Origin: Isotricha intestinalis
Taxonomy: Eukaryota > Ciliophora > Litostomatea > Vestibuliferida > Isotrichidae
DNA length: 50,505 nucleotides
Reading direction: 5' to 3'
Assembly: GCA_023807065.1 (NCBI GenBank)
Contig: JAJJLU010003573.1
Span: forward strand, 1-50,505
Below the pieces are notes generated by a model that was not told the DNA's origin, did no database searches, and saw only the letters and a list, made by a program, of their open reading frames with translations. Position 1 is the first letter of the stretch. Each line of letters starts with the position of its first letter. The position numbers and the translations under genes are program-made. Of this stretch, positions 19,785-27,774 are shown in pieces.

Positions 19785-20339
19785 ATGGAACAATCAAATT
19801 CATACAAAGGGAAATTTAAAAGATTTATAATGAGATGTTGTATATATTCAATAGTATTATTATGGCCAATAAGTAAAATAGGAAATATTCAACAAAGTTC
19901 AGAAGAATATAAAGAAAAATTATTGGAAAATTTTAGATTATTTCATATTGAAGGTAAATTTTTTCAAGATTTAGCACAAGATCCTTCTTTGCTTTTATTA
20001 ATCATTTCCTTATGTGAAATTATTTTTGGTTTTTTAGGTATTTTTGGAATATTTATTGGTAATTTTTTTTCAATGATTCTTTTCTTTTTTACTAATTTTA
20101 TCTATTTCAATCCTTTTGTTTCTCCTTCAAGAATTACTTTTTTTCATACTAAAATTGAAATTATTTTTAATATTGGAATTTTTACTAATTTATGTTTAAT
20201 TACTTTTTATCCTTTTGAAATCGCTGAAGATAAAGTCATTGATTCTTCTGATGCTAATTATGAAGAAATGCAAATTCAACAAGAAGAAATGAGTAAAAGT
20301 ATGCCTGTTAAAAAAAATAAAAAAAAGAAAAAACCTTAA
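19785..20339 (+). CDS. Four-pass membrane protein with C-terminal dilysine motif
   Basis: A 184-residue protein with hydrophobic segments near residues 14-32, 65-80, 82-105 and 122-142, a spacing reminiscent of small DoxX/SURF4-like four-helix proteins, though I do not claim membership. The tail is acidic (DANYEEMQIQQEEM) then strongly basic and ends KKKP. This satisfies the KKxx pattern that returns proteins from the Golgi to the ER, so ER residence is plausible. It lies between two broken genes and precedes the MBOAT gene on the same strand with a 1.3 kb gap. Function is unknown. Confidence 0.65.
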   Translation: MEQSNSYKGKFKRFIMRCCIYSIVLLWPISKIGNIQQSSEEYKEKLLENFRLFHIEGKFFQDLAQDPSLLLLIISLCEIIFGFLGIFGIFIGNFFSMILFFFTNFIYFNPFVSPSRITFFHTKIEIIFNIGIFTNLCLITFYPFEIAEDKVIDSSDANYEEMQIQQEEMSKSMPVKKNKKKKKP

Positions 20340-20469
20340 TTAAATATTATTTAAAAATAATTTTAAATTTTTTTAATTTGTTTTTTAGTAATAAAAAATA
20401 AAACTTATTATCCTAAATCATATTATTTTATTATCAAAAATACCTCAATTAACAATAATTTAACATAAA

Positions 20470-21170
20470 AATAAATAAAATAAGAAGACCAATAATATCA
20501 TTTATTTCAGGAGGTTTAAAATATTTTCATTTTACTTTTATATTTAGAAGAATTTTAGATATTCATTTCTTTATTTTATCAAATAATAATTTAATATTTC
20601 TTTATACAATGAATTAATTTCTGGAATTTGAAGAATTTAGAAGATTTTTTATTTCTATTAAAAGGAATGAAAAAAAGAAATATTTATTCTTTTTTTATAA
20701 ATTAAGATATACTTTGGTATTTATTAACCTTTTATTTATAGAAAAAATATTATTAAAAATTTCTTAATTATTTTAGTTTTAATGATAAAGATTATAAAAG
20801 TTGGAATGATAAAAAATTTTTTGAAGAAGAAATTAAATTTTAAATGTGTGTTGCTTGAATGGATGAAAATTTTTTAAAAAATTATAAAATTGATTATTCA
20901 AATTTGAAATTCTATTAATTTTTTTATTTGACATATAAACAATAATATATTATTAATATTCTTCTTTAATTTTTTTTATTCTTTTTATTTAGATTTTAAT
21001 ACTACTATTATTGAATTAAAATCTAAAAATTCTCATATAAATCCTTTTTTTTAATGATTTATCAATTACTTTTATTTTTTGTATATGATACTTTATTTTA
21101 GGAAAGAATACAAAAATCATTGACATTAACGATAAAAAGTGAATTAAGAATGTGAAAAAGATTAATTATT
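20470..21170 (+). pseudogene. Broken coding relic, family not recognised
   Basis: From about 20470 the plus strand reads IRRPIISFISGGLKYFHF and continues open for about 40 codons. An in-frame TAA then leads into FLEFEEFRRFFISIKRNEKK and a second stop near 20766. A third piece around 20783-20917 reads FNDKDYKSWNDKKFFEEEIKF then, past TAA and TGA, MDENFLKNYKIDYSNLKFY. A short later piece near 20995 reads NTTIIELKSKNSHINPF. No start ATG is visible and at least four stops interrupt. The composition is protein-like but the family is not recognised. Between 21170 and 21637 I see only A/T-rich spacer. Confidence 0.42.
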
Positions 21171-21637
21171 GGATTCCATTTGGCACATTATAACACTTAA
21201 ATTATTTAAATATAAAATTAAAGTATTATTTATTTAAAAAAAATTAAAACAATTATTTAATTAATAAAATCACGTCATTTTTATATTTAAATAATTATCA
21301 ATAAAATATAAAATGTTTATTTAAATTAATATTCATCAACAAAGTACTTGAGCCTAAAAAATTAAAACTTTTATCATACCTTTTTTTTTATAAAACTGAA
21401 TTATAATGAAAAATACCAATTTTTTTTTAATAATATCTAAAAAATTTTCTAATTGAAATATAAAATTCTCCAAATAAAAATTTAAAAAAAATTTCTCTAA
21501 TTTTTTCAAACAAAAAGAAAATTTGAAAAAAAAATATTGAATTTAAAAAAATCTATTTTATAAATAATATATAAATAAAATCTTATTTTTATAAAAACAT
21601 AAAACAAAAATATCAAATTAAAAAATCAGGAAAAAAA

Positions 21638-23104
21638 ATGGTAGTAAAATTAATTGAATTAGTATCAGAAACTTTAAGTGTACCATATGATCAAATAGTA
21701 TTAATAAGTTCTTTATTTTCTTCGATTCCAATAGGTTTAATAAATTATTTAATAAAAGATCCAACAATAAGATTATTATATGGTGGAATAACAGGATTTT
21801 TTTTAATGTTTTCCTTATATGGATCAGGTATAATCCATGTAATAATCGGAACATTTATAACATATTTTTTTATGAAATATTTTGGAAGAAAAAAAAGTGC
21901 ATTTTATGTTTTTATAATTACTTTCTTATATTTATCTTCACTTCATATTCACAGAATGATATTTTATTATGGAATTTGGACTGCTGATGATATTACTTCT
22001 CTTTTCATGGTTACTATTCCAAAATATTCTTCTATGGCTTTTAGTTATGAAGATGGAGATAAAGATGATAAAGATCTTAAAAATAATCATTGGAAAAATT
22101 ATAAAATTAAAGATATGCCTTCTCTATTAGAAACTCTCTCTTATATTTTTTACTTCCCTTCTTGTGTTATTGGACCTGTTTTCGAATTTAGAGATTTTAA
22201 AGATTTTATTTATCATCAAGGTGTCTATAAAAATTTAAAGCTTAAAACTACTTTCTTTTTCGGAGGAATTGAGTTACTTTTCACTTTTATGTCAATGGCA
22301 TATTATGCCTATTTTTCCAGTAAAATTCCTTTAAGTTATGCTGGAAGTGTTGAATTTGGAGAAAAAAGTTTATTATATAAATTTCTTTATATTAATTTTG
22401 CAATGAGTGTTCATAGAAGTAAATTTTATTCTGGTTGGTTATTATGTTGTTCTGGAATGATATTTTGTGGTTTATCATATACTGAACATAAAAAAGAAGA
22501 AGGAAAAAAAATTGAATTACCTTTAATATATTTAGACAAAGGAGATTATTATATTACTTATGAAAAAGGAGGTTATGGAAGTATTTTTGATTGTGAATTT
22601 GGAATTAATCCAAAAACTAAAATTACTAGTTGGAATCATAGTACTCATTTATGGTTAAAATATTTCCTTTTTTTAAGATTAATTAACGTTGAAAATAAAA
22701 TTTTTAAAAACAATTATAGCTTAGCTAGTTTAATCACTTTTATGATAAGTGCTTTTTGGCATGGATTTTATTTTACATATTATATCTTTTTCTTCTTATT
22801 TTTTATTTATCAAAACGCTAATGAAAAAATCGATAAATTAGGTCTTTATACTTACTTAAGAAGTAATCCTAAATTATTCCTTTTAAAAACTCCTTTTTGG
22901 ATTTTTAATCAATTTATGTGTAATGCTTTAGGAACTATTATTTTTAATTTGAGATGGGAATTGTTTGTTCAATTTTTAAAAAATACTTATTATTCTCCTA
23001 TTATTTTAGTTTTTTTACTATATTTAGGAACTATGAATATTAAAGGAGAAAAAAGTAAAAGTAAAATCAAACAAAAAGAAAGCGAAACCAAAAAATTAAA
23101 TTAA
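21638..23104 (+). CDS. MBOAT-family lysophospholipid acyltransferase
   Basis: A 488-residue multi-pass ER membrane enzyme that likely transfers acyl chains from acyl-CoA to lysophospholipids. About ten hydrophobic segments are visible. Two family hallmarks are present: the Asn motif SWNHSTHLWLKYFLFLRL (N near 332) and the catalytic His motif FMISAFWHGFYFTYY (H near 376). The segment YIFYFPSCVIGPVFEFRDF matches the conserved GP region of the LPLAT/MBOAT1-2-5-7 group. The C-terminus ends KKLN, a KKxx ER-retrieval signal. The acyl donor and head-group preference cannot be read from sequence; a sterol or protein acyltransferase is less likely given the WNHSTHLWLK motif. Confidence 0.9.
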   Translation: MVVKLIELVSETLSVPYDQIVLISSLFSSIPIGLINYLIKDPTIRLLYGGITGFFLMFSLYGSGIIHVIIGTFITYFFMKYFGRKKSAFYVFIITFLYLSSLHIHRMIFYYGIWTADDITSLFMVTIPKYSSMAFSYEDGDKDDKDLKNNHWKNYKIKDMPSLLETLSYIFYFPSCVIGPVFEFRDFKDFIYHQGVYKNLKLKTTFFFGGIELLFTFMSMAYYAYFSSKIPLSYAGSVEFGEKSLLYKFLYINFAMSVHRSKFYSGWLLCCSGMIFCGLSYTEHKKEEGKKIELPLIYLDKGDYYITYEKGGYGSIFDCEFGINPKTKITSWNHSTHLWLKYFLFLRLINVENKIFKNNYSLASLITFMISAFWHGFYFTYYIFFFLFFIYQNANEKIDKLGLYTYLRSNPKLFLLKTPFWIFNQFMCNALGTIIFNLRWELFVQFLKNTYYSPIILVFLLYLGTMNIKGEKSKSKIKQKESETKKLN

Positions 23105-23945
23105 GTTTATAAATACATGTTTTAGAATTTTGACATTTTTTTGGAATGATATTTAAAATAAAAAAAGTTATTTTTGTATTAAAGCTTATTCTTAATTTTT
23201 AAATTAACTTTTTTAATTTTTTTGCATCATAAAAAAATTTATTTTAATATATATAAATTTTTCGTAAATTTTCTAATCAATTTTTTAAAAATAATAAAAT
23301 TAGAATGGAAATACTTTTGAAATATTTTATTGATAAGGATTTATATATAAAAAGGTAAATGAATTAACAAATTTTTCTCTTCTTTTTTAAATAATTAAAT
23401 TAAAATACAAATTCAATTTCATTTATAAACTTTATAAAAAATCTATATAACTAATTAAACTAATAAATTAACAATAAATAATCTCATATACCAAATCAAT
23501 TATTAATTAAATTCTTCTTATTGTTTCTTATCCTATGATTTAACTAATTCATCATCACTTTATTTTTTTTTATTATCTTTTTCTCTTTTTTATTATTTTC
23601 CTTTTTATCTTATAATAATAAGGAAAATCCTTTTTATGTTTTTTTGTGAAATGTTAAAAAATATTACAAACATATTTTTATCCTAACAATATATTTTTTT
23701 TAATATTTTAATATTGTTTTTTCCTTTAGTAATAAAAGTTTAAATGTCCATTTTAAACTTATATTATAAAATATAAAAATACATAATTATTATTAATTTT
23801 ATTGATTAATAAATTTTCAATTTAATGGTATTTTTTATTTTTTTTGCTGAATAAAAGGAATAAACAATATTAAATAATATATTATTAAAATTGAATTATT
23901 GAAATACGATGTAATGCTTTTAAAATAAAAATAAAAAAAATAATA
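23105..23945. other. Long intergenic spacer with no clear gene
   Basis: This 840-bp stretch between the MBOAT and HECT genes is A/T-rich. The only hint of former coding sequence is a Lys/Glu-rich minus-strand run at about 23490-23620 interrupted by TAA and TAG codons (SDDELVKS, DKKQ, EEFN), which is too short and low-complexity to call. The rest shows nothing. It should contain the HECT gene promoter. Confidence 0.35.
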
Positions 23946-25358
23946 ATGGGTCCAAAATCATCAAAAAGTCAAAATTTAGAAAATATAATATGTCCAGAAT
24001 GTTCAAAAGTATTTCCTTCAACAACAACTTTCAAAGATTTTAATAAACATTTAAAAGAATGTGCAAAAGAGAAAATAATATCAAATGCACCAGCAGATGT
24101 ATATAGTCCAGATGAAGATAAGAAAAATAATGAAATAATATTTCTAAGAATGGAAAAATATATAAAAGAACCAAAGAAAAAAATATCAGAGAAGAATAAA
24201 ATAGATTTTGAATTAAAGAAAAAGGAATTGAAAGAATATATAAAAAAAAATAAAATAAGTTGGGAAGAAGGTTCAGATGTATTAAAAATAAATAGAAGAA
24301 ATATATTAAAAGATTCAATGGACGGAATAAAAACATTAGATTTAAAAAAAGAAATAAAAATAGAATTTATTGGAGAAGTTTCTTTAGATGCAGGAGGTAT
24401 TTTAAGAGAATGGTTTACTGGAATGTTTACCTGTTTAGAATCAAAACAATTAAATTTATTTGTTGCTTCTGAAAGTTTAGATTTCTCTTATATTATTAAT
24501 CCTTTTTTAGAAGATACTAATTTAAATAAAGAATATTTCGAATTTATTGGAAAATTAATTGGAAAAGCTCTTTATGATAACATTACAGTTAATTTATGCT
24601 TTAATAAATTAATATATAAATTAATTTTGCATGAAGAAATCACTTTCGATGATTTATTAACTATTGATAATCCATTTTATAGTTCTTATAAAAATTTAAA
24701 AGATATGAATTTAAAAGAGGAAGGAACTTCAGATTTAGGATTAACATATTCAATAGATCAAAATGAATCAAATGGAAATATTCATTCATTTGAATTAATA
24801 AAAGGAGGAAAAGAAAAGAAAGTATCAAATATAGATGATTATATAAATAAGAGAATTAATTTTATATGTTGTCAAATAAATATATTTTGTGAGAAAATAA
24901 GAGAATCATTATCTGAGATGATACCAATGGAAATAATAGAAAAATTTACATCAGATGAATTGGAATTAATAATAAATGGAAAGCCATTTATAGATATCGA
25001 AGAATGGAAAGAAAATACAGAATATGGAATTGGATATAATCAATATAGTAATACAATAAAATGGTTTTGGGAAATTATGGAAAATTTAAATCAACAACAA
25101 TTATCTAATTTTTTATTATTTTCTACTGGAAGTGGTAGAGTTCCTTTAGGAGGATTTGCTGAATTAGAAAGTAATAGAGGTACTATTACTAAATATAAAA
25201 TTAATTCAGTTGATTATGTTCCTGGTGTTAAAAATTATATTAAAGCTCATACTTGCTTTAATAGAATTGATTTACCTAAATTTCCTGAAAAAAAATTAGT
25301 TAAGGATGCTGTTGATTTTATTGCTAATAGTCAATTGTTTGGTTTTGGTATGGAATAA
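23946..25358 (+). CDS. Compact HECT-domain E3 ubiquitin ligase with N-terminal zinc finger
   Basis: A 470-residue E3. A single C2HC zinc finger lies at residues 16-39 (C16-x2-C19-x15-H35-x3-C39), resembling ubiquitin-binding or Rad18-type fingers. A charged helix (about 60-115) follows. The HECT domain (about 120-470) contains KIEFIGEVSLDAGGILREWF at its start, the N-lobe segment FEFIGKLIGKALYDN, and the C-lobe with FSTGSGRVPLGGF and the catalytic loop KAHTCFNRIDLP, active-site Cys 437. HECT enzymes form a ubiquitin thioester on this Cys before transfer to substrate. At 470 residues the protein is far shorter than most HECT ligases and has no WW, C2, ARM or RCC repeats. Substrate recognition may rely on the finger. 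Confidence 0.93.
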   Translation: MGPKSSKSQNLENIICPECSKVFPSTTTFKDFNKHLKECAKEKIISNAPADVYSPDEDKKNNEIIFLRMEKYIKEPKKKISEKNKIDFELKKKELKEYIKKNKISWEEGSDVLKINRRNILKDSMDGIKTLDLKKEIKIEFIGEVSLDAGGILREWFTGMFTCLESKQLNLFVASESLDFSYIINPFLEDTNLNKEYFEFIGKLIGKALYDNITVNLCFNKLIYKLILHEEITFDDLLTIDNPFYSSYKNLKDMNLKEEGTSDLGLTYSIDQNESNGNIHSFELIKGGKEKKVSNIDDYINKRINFICCQINIFCEKIRESLSEMIPMEIIEKFTSDELELIINGKPFIDIEEWKENTEYGIGYNQYSNTIKWFWEIMENLNQQQLSNFLLFSTGSGRVPLGGFAELESNRGTITKYKINSVDYVPGVKNYIKAHTCFNRIDLPKFPEKKLVKDAVDFIANSQLFGFGME

Positions 25359-25570
25359 TATTTTTTTTTAAGGATTTTTTTTTTATTAAGATTTTTATTA
25401 TTATATTTTAAAGTTAGAATTTTGGTTTTAATTTAAAAGAGGATAAATAGGTTTTTTATTTTTTTAGAAATTATAAAGTATATTTTTTATTTTAATTGAT
25501 AAAATTTTAAATATGAAAAAGAAAAGAAATCTATTAAAAACTAATATAAAACAATAAAAGAAATAAAATT

Positions 25571-26158
25571 TTAAGAACTTCCACTCCAACTACAAAGTGG
25601 ATAACCATTAGAATCATAATAATGATTATTTCCAAATTCAACTAAATCAATAATATACCAAAGAGTAATTAAACACATCAAAAAATAATAGAAAAAAGAA
25701 ATACAAATAACAGCACAATCACAATTACAAAATTCAGCAAAGCATTTAGCAGTAATAGGGAAAAGACAAACAAAGAACATTCCAAAAAGAAAAACAACTA
25801 ATTTAATTAAAGCTATTGAAATATTTCCTAAATAAAAATGTCCTGCTCCGAAATTAACTATTAATTCTAAAAAAAAAGCTTTTGATTGTTTTTTTTGATA
25901 ATAATCACAATATACATTTGTTCGGTAATTATATATGAAACATTTATAACAATGACATATATTTTTACCATTTATAATTGAACATTGAGCATTTGATGTG
26001 TTACATTTTTTTGTTGAACAATCTATATTTATATTTAAATCTTCATTTGAATCTAATAAAAATACTTTTTCTTCTTTTGAATTTTTTAATTTTGGAATTT
26101 CTTTTTCTTTTGATTTTTCTAATAATACAATTATACACATAAAATAAAGAAATTTCAT
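25571..26158 (-). CDS. TM2-domain membrane protein with signal peptide
   Basis: A 195-residue protein. Residues 1-13 form a short hydrophobic leader (FLYFMCIIVLL). The luminal part (about 45-90) is Cys-rich (CSTKKCNTSNAQCSI, CHCYKC), like a small EGF-type module. Residues about 95-165 carry the TM2 domain: FFLELIVNFGAGHFYLG, with the GxGHFYxG turn, then two further hydrophobic segments around a Cys cluster (CFAEFCNCDC). TM2 proteins are two-helix membrane proteins with varied, mostly uncharacterised roles. The C-terminal ~20 residues are polar (NGYPLCSWSGSS). It is convergent with the HECT gene, 212 bp apart. Confidence 0.72.
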   Translation of the reverse strand: MKFLYFMCIIVLLEKSKEKEIPKLKNSKEEKVFLLDSNEDLNINIDCSTKKCNTSNAQCSIINGKNICHCYKCFIYNYRTNVYCDYYQKKQSKAFFLELIVNFGAGHFYLGNISIALIKLVVFLFGMFFVCLFPITAKCFAEFCNCDCAVICISFFYYFLMCLITLWYIIDLVEFGNNHYYDSNGYPLCSWSGSS

Positions 26159-26260
26159 TTTTTTTTTAAAAATTGTTTTTTTATTGTGTTTATTTATTTT
26201 TTCATACTATTCTAAATATAATTATGTTAAAAATATTTAATTAAATATATTCATAATTCT

Positions 26261-27359
26261 TTATTTTTTTACATTAATTTTTTCTAATTCACTTTCATTA
26301 TTATTATTATATTCAAGAGATTTATTTTTTTTATGATTATTATATTTATTTCTTTCATTATTAGCAATTCTATTATGAAGATTTTCAAAATTTAATTTAG
26401 GAACTCCACTAATTTTTTTTTCTTTTTGAGGTTTATCATCAATAATAATAGGAGTAAAAGAATTATCAAATTTATTATCATAAATAATATCATCTTTATT
26501 ATCACAACTAGAATTTAATGTTTTATTATTTTCAGTTTCTTTTCCTTCTTCTTCTTCTTCTTCAACTTCATTATTCCATTTATCAATAATTCCTTCAACA
26601 TCAACTCCATTTTTTTGAATTAATTTAATTAACATTATTAATTGTTCTTGAGTATCTTTATATGAATTTAATTTATTTCTCATTCTTGTATTATCTTCAT
26701 ATAATTCACTTAATTTAGAATCTACTTTTTCATTATCTTCTATTAATTTTGATATTAACTTTTTTTGATCTGAAATTTTTTTTTCTAATTCTTCTTTTTC
26801 TTTTTTTAATTTCTTATAATTAGAATCAAAATCTACTGTTTCATTTTGAGGTTCAATACTTGTATTTATTATTTTTTTTTCTGATAAATTTAAAGTATTT
26901 ATTATATAATTATTTGTATTTATTGATTTAAAAGTTTTACTATTTGAAGTTTTATTTAAATAAGGTTTTAATGTCTTATATTTTAAAAATTGAGAAGATG
27001 TTTGAAAATAATTATTTGTTTGTACATTTTTTTTATTGTTACTATAATTATTATTTTTATTATTTAAAGTATTATTATTTGATTCTTGAGGTTTCTTCTT
27101 TAATGAAAGTTTATTGTTTAAATTCTTTTGAATTGGACTAAAATTTTTTACCAATCCAAAATATTTTGATAAAGCACTTGGATTTAAAGATGTATGAAAA
27201 CTTTTTTTAAAATTTGAATTATGGTTTTTATTTCCATTATTACCATTATTATTTGATTTTTGATGCGACATTGTTTTCTATTTTTTTATTATATTTTATC
27301 CTTACATTATGGAAACTTACTTGAGATAATTTAAATTTAGGTTTTTCAACTTTTTTCAT
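26261..27359 (-). CDS. Spliced Asn-rich coiled-coil protein (two exons, 351 aa)
   Basis: The main frame (26261-27271) starts at an ATG, but an upstream 39-nt exon (27321-27359, MKKVEKPKFKLSQ) joins it in frame through a GTAAGT...ATAG intron of 43 nt, adding 15 residues. The protein begins with a long Asn/Lys-rich disordered region. It then has a coiled coil of about 80 residues (KKLKKEKEELEKKISDQKKL, KVDSKLSELYEDNTRMRNKL), followed by a more conserved-looking patch NGVDVEGIIDKWNNEV and an acidic tail. No family is recognised. The alternative is that translation starts at 27271 and the upstream exon is 5' UTR. The perfect donor and in-frame join favour the longer model. Confidence 0.62.
27278..27320 (-). 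other. 43-nt GT-AG intron
   Basis: On the minus strand it begins GTAAGTTTCC and ends AAAAAATAG, is A/T-rich, and joins two phase-0 exons without a stop. The donor is a textbook match to the spliceosomal consensus. Confidence 0.6.
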
Positions 27360-27380
27360 TTTTTTTTTATTTAAAAATTA
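27360..27380. promoter_or_regulatory. 21-bp spacer between divergent start codons
   Basis: Only 21 bases, almost all T and A, separate the proposed ATG at 27359 (minus) from the ATG at 27381 (plus). The two genes must overlap in their promoter or 5' UTR sequence. This assumes the upstream exon of the coiled-coil gene is real. Confidence 0.4.
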
Positions 27381-27569
27381 ATGAATAATAAGGATAATAA
27401 GATTAATAAAAATTTATCAATTTTAGATATTGAAAATATGTTAATAAAAGGATTTTTACCTCCTGGAATAGAAAAAGTAAAAGATAATCCTGAAAATAAT
27501 ATTAATATTTTTCCTAAAATTGAACCAAATTATTCAATTAATATAAAACCTTGGAATATCCCAAAATAA
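27381..27569 (+). CDS. Small KPWE-domain protein (PEX39/PEX14-related motif)
   Basis: A 62-residue protein that is essentially one short motif region. It reads SILDIENMLIKGFLPPGIEK, then a KVKDNP segment and, after a 15-residue spacer, IKPWN near the end. This follows the KPWE-domain pattern as I recall it: an amphipathic helix of the type I..LI..G..PPGI, an IPD/VKDNP turn, and a terminal KPW. The domain occurs in small proteins related to the peroxisomal import factors PEX39 and PEX13/PEX14-like proteins and is thought to contact PEX7. Here the last residue of KPWE is Asn. If correct, it implies peroxisome-linked import in this organism. The call is by motif memory and not aligned. Confidence 0.6.
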   Translation: MNNKDNKINKNLSILDIENMLIKGFLPPGIEKVKDNPENNINIFPKIEPNYSINIKPWNIPK

Positions 27570-27774
27570 TTTTTTAGATTAATTTTATTTATTTATTTAA
27601 GAATATTTATTATGCTTCTTACATTAAAAAAAATGATTTTGAAGAATTTCAATTTTTTTTAAATAAGAAAATTTAAGTTATTATAACTTTTAAACATATT
27701 ATTTAAATCATCCTATAAAATATAGAAAAAATTTTCATTTTATTTAAATTATTTTTAAAAATTGAATTAAAAGA

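Noticed and set aside
23490..23620. Minus-strand Lys/Glu-rich stretch with TAA/TAG at plausible Gln positions.
   Set aside because: Short, low-complexity and A/T-driven; too weak to call a gene or relic.
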